From: Chloroflexota bacterium
GTDB lineage: Bacteria > Chloroflexota > Anaerolineae > Anaerolineales > Villigracilaceae
Length of the DNA: 57,285 nucleotides
Direction: 5' to 3'
Assembly (NCBI GenBank): GCA_016219545.1
Contig: JACRMH010000013.1
Coordinates: 1-57,285, forward strand
Part shown: positions 8,907 to 17,276 of the stretch, piece by piece
Position numbering within the stretch: the first letter of the stretch is position 1
Layout: each line of letters opens with the position of its first letter
The notes under the pieces: generated by a model
Databases searched by the model: none
Told to the model about the DNA's origin: nothing
Seen by the model: the letters and a program-made list of their open reading frames with translations, nothing else
Translations under genes and position numbers: made by a program

Positions 8907-11051
8907 TTATTTTTTTATCAAATACAAGACCGGCAGGGTATCGTAAGGCGGTGAAACCATTTCCGTTTGATGTTCGCCAAGTTTCTGCTCAAGCATTACT
9001 TGAAGATCGGCCAGGAAATAGCCGGAATTACGCGAGTTAAAGAGCAGGACGTAATCGCCTTTTTTCAAACCCGTCAGCGAATCTTCCGATTGCACTTTGA
9101 CGAAATGATATTGGTCCCCTGTACTATCGTATAGGATGCTCACAAGCGGAAAACACAGTTCTTCCGCCATATAGATCACTGAACCTTTGGGGATCTTTTG
9201 AGCAATTAATTCCGCGGCCGCGTGACAGGTGGTGTTCTCGTAAGTATCCTCTGGTTTGGCATACACGCTGAAAAAATAGCCAAACCATGGCAGGTTGATC
9301 ATAAAGTAAAGCGCCAGGTTGACGGCCATAAAAACAGTGAACAGGTTTTTTCGATCAGGCATCGCCTTCCGGGCGATCCATTTCATCAAACAGGAAATCT
9401 CAACCAGAACAAAGATCGCAATCAAGTATACGAGAGGCAAAATAGGGTAGGCCCTCCAAACACTCTCCGTCCTGTAAAGCAGGACAAACGGCATAAGAAG
9501 TTGAACACTAAAAGTAAAGATGACCACCAGCCAGAAAGGATGGCTTTTTTTTCGCAACACTTGAATGACGATCAATATATTCCCCGCCATCGAGAGCGCC
9601 AGAACGAGCGGGTCAAAAGTGATTCCCCATAATCCTTGCGTGCCGACATTGAGGTCGCCTTTAATATAATCTTTATGTACCAATATAAACTGACCCAGAT
9701 AATAATCCAGCGGCGTCTCCGCTTCACTTGACAAATGCAGGTTCTGCTGTAAATAATCGCTGTGCCGGCTGATCGTATCGGGGTATTGGATCACCTTTTG
9801 GATGATCGGAGACATGACGATAAAGAAGAACAAACCAAACAAAACGATTTCCTTCATCCTCCTGCCATTATGTCTCCTCATCCAATGGATCAGCAGCACC
9901 AACCCCACTGGGACGGCCAAAAATGTAGGGACATATAACAAATGGATGCAGATCGCGGTTAGAAAAGCCAGACCAAAAAGGGTCCAGAATGTATATTTTT
10001 GTTCCCAGACCTGATGTAAAAGAAACAAAATCGCGGCAACGAGCATGGGACTGATATTCACATTTAAGTAGCCAAGTCCACTCATATGAATATCCCAGGC
10101 AGAGAATGTCATCAACAACGCTCCGCAAACAGCCGCTGTAAATCCCAGGGTCTTCTTTACGAAAAAATAAACCAGGGAAATGGCGATCAGGCTGTAAATC
10201 ACCCCGATCAACCTTACTGCCAGCATGGCATTTCGGACTATTAATAATAAAAAGGCTAAAGGGTATGCGGGAAGGTTGGTCGGGTAATCACCGATAAAAG
10301 CAAACGGTGAGACGACTACCCCCTTTAGAATGTATTTCGCGCTATCCAGCCAATACCACTCATCCAGCTGCAAGCCCCTGTTCATAATTGGGACAACTCT
10401 CAGAACTAAAGCCAAAAGCAGGATCGGGAAAAGCGACAGGAAAGTTCTATTAAATATAATATCCCGAATTGAATAACGGGCGCGCCCTTCACTTTCAGTT
10501 TCCGTTTGAGAATACGTAGTAAAGAACCTGGCAGAAAGACCTGCCAACACCACGCTGAATGCCCAAAAAAAAGTCGCCAGCCGGGCATTATTGGTGGCGG
10601 ATGTAAAATCACCTAAAGATTGATAAACAATCGCAATAATGTTAATGACGATTGCAATGCTCAAAAGAGCAATGGCATAACGTTTATAATCCTGTTTTGT
10701 CTGCGGCCATCTATTAATACCGGATGACCTGTTATTTTTTTTGTTGGGGTTTTCAGGGTTATTTTTTATATCTGGTATTGGTTGAATCCCGCCAATCTTT
10801 TCCTTTGCAGATAATTGCTTTTCTTCTGTTATTAAAATTGCAGGAGGAGATTGTGTATTCGATTCCTCCAAAGGGTTACTTAAAGGTTGTTCCCGTCCAT
10901 TAGACCTGCGACGATTTAACAAATAATGCACTAAGGCACTGATGGACACCAAGCCAAGTACAAAATTCAGCGCCAAGCTAATTGACAACCAGAAATTATT
11001 CGTCTGTTTTGATGTTTGCTTTTGTGATTTACTGCTCTGATCGTTTGGCAT
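8907..11051 (-). CDS. GT39-like multi-pass glycosyltransferase
   Basis: 714 residues. After one N-terminal membrane segment (about residues 23-45) comes a charged, Asn/Pro-rich cytoplasmic stretch (~48-120), then about 12 hydrophobic segments. The first periplasmic loop carries LDEWYWLDSAKYILKG, the acidic-pair motif of the GT39/ArnT/PMT superfamily, which uses polyprenyl-phosphate sugars. The C-terminal ~110 residues are a soluble extracytoplasmic domain. The acceptor is unknown; protein or glycan glycosylation on the outer membrane face is inferred. ATG is preceded by AGGA at 5-nt spacing and lies 7 bp after the preceding gene's stop. It is the last gene of the rmlD-GT2-GT39-GT39 operon. 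Confidence 0.75.
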   Translation of the reverse strand: MPNDQSSKSQKQTSKQTNNFWLSISLALNFVLGLVSISALVHYLLNRRRSNGREQPLSNPLEESNTQSPPAILITEEKQLSAKEKIGGIQPIPDIKNNPENPNKKNNRSSGINRWPQTKQDYKRYAIALLSIAIVINIIAIVYQSLGDFTSATNNARLATFFWAFSVVLAGLSARFFTTYSQTETESEGRARYSIRDIIFNRTFLSLFPILLLALVLRVVPIMNRGLQLDEWYWLDSAKYILKGVVVSPFAFIGDYPTNLPAYPLAFLLLIVRNAMLAVRLIGVIYSLIAISLVYFFVKKTLGFTAAVCGALLMTFSAWDIHMSGLGYLNVNISPMLVAAILFLLHQVWEQKYTFWTLFGLAFLTAICIHLLYVPTFLAVPVGLVLLIHWMRRHNGRRMKEIVLFGLFFFIVMSPIIQKVIQYPDTISRHSDYLQQNLHLSSEAETPLDYYLGQFILVHKDYIKGDLNVGTQGLWGITFDPLVLALSMAGNILIVIQVLRKKSHPFWLVVIFTFSVQLLMPFVLLYRTESVWRAYPILPLVYLIAIFVLVEISCLMKWIARKAMPDRKNLFTVFMAVNLALYFMINLPWFGYFFSVYAKPEDTYENTTCHAAAELIAQKIPKGSVIYMAEELCFPLVSILYDSTGDQYHFVKVQSEDSLTGLKKGDYVLLFNSRNSGYFLADLQVMLEQKLGEHQTEMVSPPYDTLPVLYLIKK

Positions 11052-11058
11052 AAAAATC

Positions 11059-13695
11059 CTATGGGAAGGGAATTAACGCACTGGCCGGTACTACTTCACG
11101 CTGTCCGCCGGGGGCCGTCCAATAGAGATGGATGCGCGAACCGCCAAGATAATCAAGGAAGCGAATATGAATTGAATGGCGACCAGCTTTCAGGTCAGTC
11201 GCGCCTTCGATATTGTCCGCTGGTTCGGCGGCGTTCACCACCAGCTTATCGTCAATAAAGACCTCGGCGCTTCCGTTGATCCATAATCCAAACGACCAGA
11301 TGCCGCTTGCGGGAATCTCAATTTGCCCCGACCAGTCCACAGTGTAGGGACGAGTCAAAGGAATGATATGGATATACATGTCAATGAAGGGATCAATGCG
11401 GCTGAAAACCTGCGGCGGCGACCAACTTTCGCCCTTGTAATAATTTCCCAACAGCCCGCGCACTGGCACAAGGGCGGGTAAATAAAGTGAACTACTTGGG
11501 ATGGAAGTTGGCTCGCCCGAGAGTTGACCATTGTCATCAGGAATTCGCCATTGCAGGTCAAGCGGATCATTCCCACTGTGGGCCTGTATCTTCAAAACAT
11601 GGTCGCCTTGCGCGAGTTGGCGGGTGACGTGCTGTTCGCCGGCCCCGTCGAGGATCAATTCTCCATCAAGCCAAAGGCTAGCATCGGCGGGCGAATACAG
11701 GATCAATTCATAATTTCCGTATTGAGGTGCGTACAGGGTTGTTTCCAATTGGGCTACAAAAGGCGCGGCAATGGGCGGCTGACTTGCCCATGATGTTTGA
11801 ATTGATTTTTCATCTCGAACGAGAGCAGGTTTGCCCTGCGGGTTATCACCCGCCCAATAACTGAATGTGACACCTTGCAAACGTTGAATATCCTGAGGTG
11901 AAATAAGCACACTGTAAAGAGCGGGGTTGCCGTTGGGAGTGTTGTCAAGATGAAATTGAGCATTGGGATATAACTTTAGGGCTTCTTCAACGATCCAACT
12001 GTTATTACCATCAACAAAGATGGCTACCGGCTTATCGCCTGAATCACGCACGGGCAATCCAATGGGCGGGATAATTCCCAGACTATCCGTGATTTGCGGG
12101 TCCAGAAAACGAATGATCTCATGGTCGTGAAGATAGACAGAAGCATAAATGGTTGTATGAGCCGGGTCGGCTTCCATCATGCGCTTGGCAGCCATGGATT
12201 GCGTCCCGTTGAATTCATCCCATGTGCGGTCGCTGTTGGCTTGACGAACAAAATAGGTAGTCGCGTTGTAATAAACTGCAAAACCGCCAAAACAAAGAAT
12301 GGTCAGGATTAGAACGAGGCGCCGAATGGACAAAGTTAAACGAGACTTGTCCAGTTCACGCCAGTACATTTCAAATCCTATGGCGGCAAAAAATATGGCG
12401 GCTGAAATCGAACCAAAGGCACGGTTGGATTGCGGCGCTTCGAAATCCACAGTAAGAATGCCGCCGAGCAGGTTAAAAGCAAAGAGCATTAAGAATAAGG
12501 AATAGGCGGGTTTGCGAATACCTATACAGACCAATACAAACCCTACTATAAATAATATGCCCGTCACAGGGTCAAGCATCGGCTCAGCGGAAAGATTATG
12601 ACGTCCGTTCGGGTCGCCCTGATAGTTGAACATCAACAAATGTTTGACGGTATTGGAATAAAGCGCCAAGGCAAGATTGCTTTGATCGCGATGGGAGAAT
12701 ATGGAAACAGCGCTTGAGCGTCCCCAGAAATCATTCGGATGAGTCACTGCATATTGTGCGAGAGGCGCAACAGCAAACCAGGCTGCGAGAAACAAGGCGA
12801 TCAATCCGCTCAATAGAACTGGCCATGACAACTTCAAAGTTGATTCAGGAGCAGTTTTGCGGCGCAGTGTGTCAATCACCCAGAATGCGAGGTAGAGAAG
12901 AACAACCGGGATAAAAAGGCGGATGCCGATGTAAAAATTAAGTCCGTACCCGAATGCCAAACCAGCCCACAAAAAATCATGGACTTGCATGGTCCGTCTG
13001 GCGCGCAGTAACAACCAAATGGTAAGCAGTTCAAAGAACGGCATTGCATTGGTGTAGACGCCAAAGCGGCTAAAGGTGACATGCCAGCGCGAAATGGCAA
13101 ACAAGAATGCGAAGATCAAACCAAGGCGATTACCGGAAATTTCGCGTCCCGCAAAGAAAGACAAAATCACTGTCCCCAACCCAAAAAGGACAGTGACCAG
13201 ACGGATGGAGAGCGTACCGTCTCCGAAGAACTTGAACGCAAGCGCAATGAGTGCAAAGAAATGCAAGGGATGATCGTATCCGCCGACAAAAAATGGACGG
13301 TATGCAGGGTCAGATAGGATATTGCGGGCGATCATGCCGATATAGGCTTCATCGTTCCACGTACCAAACGGCATACTGTCAAAGCGGAAGAATCGCATAA
13401 AGGCCGCTAAAGCCAGGATCAGAATGCCGATCAAAAGGACAGTCAGAGAGTAAGGCTCAAGTTGTTTTTCATTTTTTTTGTAAGGAATGAGGATGTAAGC
13501 CGCCGCCATCAATAAGACAGTACTGCCCAGATAAGGCAGCCAACCGTAACGGGCAGTAGGCTCCTGCGAAAACTCGACAAGCCCCATGATGGAAGCCGCG
13601 ACAGCAAAGAGCAATATAAAGGATCCGATCCGGCGTAAAGGACGGTCGGGTTGTAACTCGATCTCCGGCATAAAATAGGTGACAAGATTTTTCAT
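11059..13695 (-). CDS. GT39-like glycosyltransferase fused to PA14-type domains
   Basis: 878 residues from the ATG at 13695; an upstream TTG at 13713 is possible but less likely. The N-terminal half (~20-480) has about 12 membrane segments with the GT39-superfamily signature GTWNDEAYIGMIARNIL in the first loop (acidic pair DE). The C-terminal ~280 residues are extracytoplasmic and contain two PA14-like beta modules. One lies around 640-720 (SLWLDGELILDGAG). The other lies at ~745-875 (LLGNYYKGESWSPP, then AEVFIDDKLVVNAA and GRHSIHIRFLDYLGGSRIHL), a fold often binding carbohydrate. The layout suggests a membrane glycosyltransferase that holds its acceptor glycan through PA14. Substrate unknown. 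Confidence 0.75.
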   Translation of the reverse strand: MKNLVTYFMPEIELQPDRPLRRIGSFILLFAVAASIMGLVEFSQEPTARYGWLPYLGSTVLLMAAAYILIPYKKNEKQLEPYSLTVLLIGILILALAAFMRFFRFDSMPFGTWNDEAYIGMIARNILSDPAYRPFFVGGYDHPLHFFALIALAFKFFGDGTLSIRLVTVLFGLGTVILSFFAGREISGNRLGLIFAFLFAISRWHVTFSRFGVYTNAMPFFELLTIWLLLRARRTMQVHDFLWAGLAFGYGLNFYIGIRLFIPVVLLYLAFWVIDTLRRKTAPESTLKLSWPVLLSGLIALFLAAWFAVAPLAQYAVTHPNDFWGRSSAVSIFSHRDQSNLALALYSNTVKHLLMFNYQGDPNGRHNLSAEPMLDPVTGILFIVGFVLVCIGIRKPAYSLFLMLFAFNLLGGILTVDFEAPQSNRAFGSISAAIFFAAIGFEMYWRELDKSRLTLSIRRLVLILTILCFGGFAVYYNATTYFVRQANSDRTWDEFNGTQSMAAKRMMEADPAHTTIYASVYLHDHEIIRFLDPQITDSLGIIPPIGLPVRDSGDKPVAIFVDGNNSWIVEEALKLYPNAQFHLDNTPNGNPALYSVLISPQDIQRLQGVTFSYWAGDNPQGKPALVRDEKSIQTSWASQPPIAAPFVAQLETTLYAPQYGNYELILYSPADASLWLDGELILDGAGEQHVTRQLAQGDHVLKIQAHSGNDPLDLQWRIPDDNGQLSGEPTSIPSSSLYLPALVPVRGLLGNYYKGESWSPPQVFSRIDPFIDMYIHIIPLTRPYTVDWSGQIEIPASGIWSFGLWINGSAEVFIDDKLVVNAAEPADNIEGATDLKAGRHSIHIRFLDYLGGSRIHLYWTAPGGQREVVPASALIPFP

Positions 13696-13777
13696 AATCA
13701 ATTCGATCCTCAAGAATGATCCTTTGCACGCATCTATGGCTGTATTGTCGTGGGTTATAGCAATTATGTTGGTGTTG

Positions 13778-14533
13778 TTATTTCACATTTCTCTTGGCGA
13801 ACAGTTTTATGCGTTGGGTCAAAACGTATCGCAGCACCTTTAATCCATAAGAAAAAGGTTCGACAGTTGAACCGGAGCGGGGGTCGTAAAAACTGCTGAC
13901 CGGCACTTCTTTGATCTTCAGTCCTGCCGAATGAGCCGCGAGCAGGAATTCAGTGTCAAACAAATAGCCTGTACCAAAGTCGTGATACGGCACTTTGTGT
14001 ATTGCCTCCCGAGTCATTGCACGATAGCCGCTGTGCCAGGCATCATAATGAGTTCCAAAAACAAGATTCTGGATCCCGGTCAGAAATAAATGTCCCATTA
14101 ACCGCGTGGGGGGGATCTGTCCATTAAACAATGCACCCAATAAAGAAGAGCCTAAGAATGGTTTTGAATTTTCAATGACTCCATGGATGCGCGCTCCCAA
14201 TACCACTTGAGCCTGCCCTGAAAGTATCGGCTCCAACATCTGTGGTAGCTCCTCAGGAAAATGTCCGCCATCTGAATGCATCAGCACGACCACATCGGCT
14301 CCGCGTTGAAGAGCGGCATCATGAAGTGTGATCTGCGCACCGCCATAGCCGCGATTCTCTGTGTGGCGCAAAACCGTCATAACCGAAATGGCCGAGAGGA
14401 CTTCAAAAGTGTTATCACGGCTGGCATCGTCTACAACGATGATCTCATCAATTAGCCCGGCAGGGATGCGTTCGATCACGCTTGTCACCACTTTGCCTGC
14501 ATTATATGCCGGTATGATCACACAAGTTTTCAT
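13778..14533 (-). CDS. GT2 glycosyltransferase, polyprenyl-phosphate sugar synthase-like
   Basis: 251 residues from ATG at 14533; the preceding TTG is in frame, but the ATG overlaps the upstream stop as TGATG, typical of translational coupling. GT-A fold motifs: CVIIPAYNAGKVV, IIVVDDASRDNT (nucleotide-sugar DD), and VLMHSDGGHFPE (DxD-like). It resembles dolichol/polyprenyl-phosphate mannose synthases (DPM1-like catalytic domain without membrane anchor). It could make the lipid-linked sugar donor needed by the two GT39 enzymes encoded immediately downstream; this pairing is an inference. Confidence 0.75.
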   Translation of the reverse strand: MKTCVIIPAYNAGKVVTSVIERIPAGLIDEIIVVDDASRDNTFEVLSAISVMTVLRHTENRGYGGAQITLHDAALQRGADVVVLMHSDGGHFPEELPQMLEPILSGQAQVVLGARIHGVIENSKPFLGSSLLGALFNGQIPPTRLMGHLFLTGIQNLVFGTHYDAWHSGYRAMTREAIHKVPYHDFGTGYLFDTEFLLAAHSAGLKIKEVPVSSFYDPRSGSTVEPFSYGLKVLRYVLTQRIKLFAKRNVK

Positions 14534-15387
14534 CAAGCCTCGATAAATTCACGCAATTCGACAAGCATTTGGCGCAGACCCGGCACTTTGATCCCCAACC
14601 CGGATAATCGGGAACTCACCAGTGACCTGTCACAGACAACTTTATCGTCAGGGTGGACCGTGACATTTGTTTTTTCAAATATATCTTTGATCAAATTCAA
14701 CAGCTCATATTTGCTGATCGATTCGCCGCACAAATGCAGGAGTCCGGTCACTTCCGGACGGCGTGCCAGATTCATCAGATTGCGGGAGACCTCCAACGAG
14801 GTCAGCCCCGACCAAATGGCGCGCGTATACCCTTTGACTTCCCCAGTCTGACGGCTGAACCAATCCAATAAAGAGAGCCCCTGATTGTGAAAACGGTCAA
14901 AGCCTATGAAGGAAGTGCGAACTGTCAGATGCGGCGAATGCGTCACCTCGCCGAGCAGTTTGGAGCGGTCATAAAGATCGACCGGGTCAGGGATGTCCGT
15001 TTCAGTGTAGTGACCCGCCCGTCCGGAAAAAACACAATCTGTGCTAAGTTGAATCAGGCGCACCCCGCGACGTTCACACAGATCGGCCAGAACATAAGGC
15101 GCAAGCGAGTTTACGCGAATGTAGTTAAGTGCGGTTTGGGCCGTTCCCTGTTGTTTGATGATCCCGGCGCAATTTATAACAACATCCGGTGAACAATAGA
15201 GCATGGGATCAATTTCCGCGCCCAGATCACATTCGAATATGCGGGTCTCTGTGGTATGCAAAAATTCCAGCATACGCGCATCCCGATGGCGGACCGCGCC
15301 GTACACTTCTACATCGGGCTGTTGAGCGGCCACCTTGAAGAGGGTTTGTCCCAGCATACCTGAGACGCCAATAATTAAAAGTTTCAT
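14533..15387 (-). CDS. RmlD-like NAD(P)-dependent sugar reductase
   Basis: 284 residues, an extended short-chain dehydrogenase/reductase. The N-terminal Rossmann motif is IIGVSGMLGQTL, followed by VINCAGIIKQ. STDCVFSG holds the catalytic Thr and YDRSKLLGEV the YxxxK pair. The family is closest to dTDP-4-dehydrorhamnose reductase (RmlD), but no rmlA/B/C genes are nearby, so the exact sugar is unknown. First gene of the sugar operon, 63 nt downstream of a predicted transcription start. Confidence 0.75.
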   Translation of the reverse strand: MKLLIIGVSGMLGQTLFKVAAQQPDVEVYGAVRHRDARMLEFLHTTETRIFECDLGAEIDPMLYCSPDVVINCAGIIKQQGTAQTALNYIRVNSLAPYVLADLCERRGVRLIQLSTDCVFSGRAGHYTETDIPDPVDLYDRSKLLGEVTHSPHLTVRTSFIGFDRFHNQGLSLLDWFSRQTGEVKGYTRAIWSGLTSLEVSRNLMNLARRPEVTGLLHLCGESISKYELLNLIKDIFEKTNVTVHPDDKVVCDRSLVSSRLSGLGIKVPGLRQMLVELREFIEA

Positions 15388-15456
15388 GGTTTATATGTGC
15401 GGGAGAGAAACATTCACATATTTTTTTCTAAACATCCCTTCCCTTACATGAAAGGA

Positions 15457-15484
15457 ATTATAGCATGGGAGGATTTGAAGAATA
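15457..15484 (-). promoter_or_regulatory. Extended -10 promoter of the sugar operon
   Basis: TGCTATAAT on the minus strand (TATAAT complement at 15457-15462) lies 70 bases before the rmlD-like ATG. The surrounding block is 27/28 identical to the secA promoter at 8812-8839. Confidence 0.55.
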
Positions 15485-15512
15485 GGGAGTGTCTATAATC
15501 AAAATAAAAATT

Positions 15513-15655
15513 ATGTCGTCCCTGGCACTGCCCGCCAGGGCAAGTGTGCGAGAAGGGCGTAGCCTGACGAAGCAATCTCCTTATTAATTGGGAGGTTGCT
15601 TCGCCCTACACCTGCGCTTGCGTGCTGGTGCAAGTGTAGGGCTCGCAACGACATG
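15513..15655. repeat. Dispersed palindromic repeat, family B copy 1
   Basis: The element starts ATGTCGT and ends ACGACAT, with internal pairs such as GAAGCAATCTCC with GGAGGTTGCTTC. Related copies lie at 28494-28550 (fragment), 40358-40454 and 53222-53310. It fills the spacer between the B2 gene end (15670) and the sugar-operon promoter and could fold into a long hairpin. Confidence 0.6.
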
Positions 15656-15669
15656 TTATGTTTTGGAAA

Positions 15670-16131
15670 TTAAATCAATTTTATTTCCGCGTCCTCAAAC
15701 GAATTAACTGACTCTATTATTTTAAATCTTTCAGCAACATCTTCCGCTTCCCCAACCGGCATACTATTTAATTCAACCCATGCGTGCGCCTGTATCCCGT
15801 CCGGGATTTTCATCACGCCGATCTTTAGAACGGCCGGCGCACCCCGCCTGATGAGCATCCAACGCAGGGTTAGCGACTTTGGCAGACAAGTCATGCTCAA
15901 GAGATGCAAACGGGCGGACATATCCACCAATCGTTTTAACCTTTCAGTATCAATCTGTACATCGTTCTTTTTGGGGAGCGGGGGAGTCTTTTTTTTCAAA
16001 CTATCAAAGCTCATCCAACGCAAGGCAAGGTAAAAGACAAGCAGTAATCCCCATGCTTCCATAAGAGAGAACCATTCCGAGAAGGAGAGGTCTCGTGCCA
16101 GATTAAACTTATGTCTGATCGAGTTCAACAA
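15670..16131 (-). CDS. Lasso-type B2 leader peptidase (transglutaminase-like)
   Basis: 153 residues. It matches the lasso peptide biosynthesis B2 family: one N-terminal hydrophobic segment (~22-40), then the cysteine motif MTCLPKSLTLRWMLIRRG (Cys82) and QAHAWVE (His116). In the McjB group the third catalytic residue is an Asp 12 positions after the His; here that position is Glu128 (PVGEAED), with Asp131 near. The known role is to cut the leader off a RiPP precursor together with a PqqD-like RRE protein. Start is TTG at 16131 with GGAG 7 bases upstream, overlapping the PqqD gene by 23 bp. Last gene of the C25/peptide operon. No asparagine-synthetase-like cyclase is nearby. Confidence 0.8.
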   Translation of the reverse strand: MLNSIRHKFNLARDLSFSEWFSLMEAWGLLLVFYLALRWMSFDSLKKKTPPLPKKNDVQIDTERLKRLVDMSARLHLLSMTCLPKSLTLRWMLIRRGAPAVLKIGVMKIPDGIQAHAWVELNSMPVGEAEDVAERFKIIESVNSFEDAEIKLI

Positions 16132-16390
16132 GTCCGTTCTCCAGCAAGCGCTGCATCAGTTCAAGGATGTCCTGCTCCAATTGACCGGGCGTCACTTCGT
16201 ATTCATCCGCAAGGATACGGACACATTCTCTTAGCGGATTCCCCTCCTTCAAAAGTTCCCACATACGCGTGCCAACATCTTCGAGTGCAAAATATTTATT
16301 GGTTATAGTATTCAGCAAAAAAGCATCCTGCCCCACCACGGAGAAGGAGATGTTTGCGGGGATATGCAGGCTGGCGTCAAGGGTTATCAT
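16109..16390 (-). CDS. PqqD/RRE-type precursor-recognition protein
   Basis: 93 residues with the PqqD fold pattern: an N-terminal beta segment ending QDAFLLNTITNKYFALEDVG, then RMWELLKEGNPL and helical DEYEVTPGQLEQDILELMQRL. In RiPP pathways such RRE (RiPP recognition element) proteins bind the leader of the precursor and deliver it to the B2 peptidase. It overlaps the HPr-kinase-like gene by 4 bp (ATGA) and the B2 gene by 23 bp, so the three are co-translated. The stand-alone form beside B2 corresponds to lasso B1. Confidence 0.85.
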   Translation of the reverse strand: MITLDASLHIPANISFSVVGQDAFLLNTITNKYFALEDVGTRMWELLKEGNPLRECVRILADEYEVTPGQLEQDILELMQRLLENGLVELDQT

Positions 16391-17259
16391 AATTTTTCCA
16401 AAAATTCTTTAACTCGCGGAAGGGTATCGCGGCGATGCGGATGAATCAATTTGTATGCAGATATTTTTCTGGCAGACCGCGTTGAGAATTCCAGATGCCG
16501 GGCAAGTAATGAAGGGGTAAACATACGAGTCCCTGCAATATGACCAAGCAGGGCTTGAACGGTCTGCGCAGTTGAAAGTTCATGTAATTCCGGCATTTGA
16601 TCAGCATTGGCCTGTGCGAGAACACAAATATATCGCAATGGCAGGCGTTCAGGAAGCCCAACCCCGGGCTGGGCATTCACTGATAATTTAAGTTGTGGAA
16701 AATGCGGCAGGATATTGAGTCCATTCACATCCATTATGACAGGCAGGATATCATCTGCAACCAAACGCCAATCTGGGTTTTGTGATAAGTACGCGGCCAG
16801 AGTAGACTTCCCCTGCCCTGATTCGCCGAGAAAAGCAAAGACCTTATCCTTATACATCAAAGCGCTGGCGTGCAGACTCCACACACCGCGCAAGGCTAAT
16901 GCAAACACCAAAGCCGGTCCGAGTATGACCTCGCGGTCAAGCTGACTTAATTTGTTTTGCCAGCTATTCTTATTGATCGTTTCTCCATGCAGAGAAATAA
17001 TAAAATCGCCACAATCCGCCACCTTCATAAGAAAGCCGCGAGAGGTATCATACACTTCCACAAGGCGCTGATCTCCCGCAACCCAGCCATCTGTGCGGGA
17101 AATCAGCTTTGAATATTCCCCTGCGGATCCCGAATCAGAATCGAATGGGGCGGACTGAGAGTCCGCCCCACTTTTAATACCAGTCATCTCAAAAGAAGCC
17201 AGTTCTGGAAATGCGTACGGAAAAATAAATTCCTGCCCAGCCAGACGATATCTTCTCAT
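16387..17259 (-). CDS. HPr-kinase-related protein of RiPP cluster
   Basis: 290 residues from ATG 17259 (AAGGA at about 8 nt); a GTG at 17277 overlapping the precursor stop is an alternative. The C-terminal kinase core has WSLHASALMY, Walker A GESGQGKS (residues 145-152) and VADDIL (Asp169-Asp170), as in HprK-like kinases. Homologues sit in lasso clusters, where the paeninodin kinase phosphorylates the precursor's C-terminal Ser; others belong to the 'HPr-rel-A' PqqD systems. Here the likely substrate is the neighbouring precursor, which has Ser/Thr in its core, but this is inferred. Oddity: a perfect 10-bp palindrome (17147-17169) sits in frame in the N-terminal domain and encodes GADSQSAP. 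Confidence 0.75.
   Translation of the reverse strand: MRRYRLAGQEFIFPYAFPELASFEMTGIKSGADSQSAPFDSDSGSAGEYSKLISRTDGWVAGDQRLVEVYDTSRGFLMKVADCGDFIISLHGETINKNSWQNKLSQLDREVILGPALVFALALRGVWSLHASALMYKDKVFAFLGESGQGKSTLAAYLSQNPDWRLVADDILPVIMDVNGLNILPHFPQLKLSVNAQPGVGLPERLPLRYICVLAQANADQMPELHELSTAQTVQALLGHIAGTRMFTPSLLARHLEFSTRSARKISAYKLIHPHRRDTLPRVKEFLEKL
17147..17169. repeat. Palindromic element inside a coding region
   Basis: GGGGCGGACT (17147-17156), GAG, AGTCCGCCCC (17160-17169): a perfect 10-bp inverted repeat within the HPr-kinase-like gene. It has the look of a REP-type element that kept the frame open, adding a Ser/Ala/Asp-rich low-complexity stretch after residue ~30. Confidence 0.5.
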
Positions 17260-17276
17260 GAACAATTTCCTTCTCA

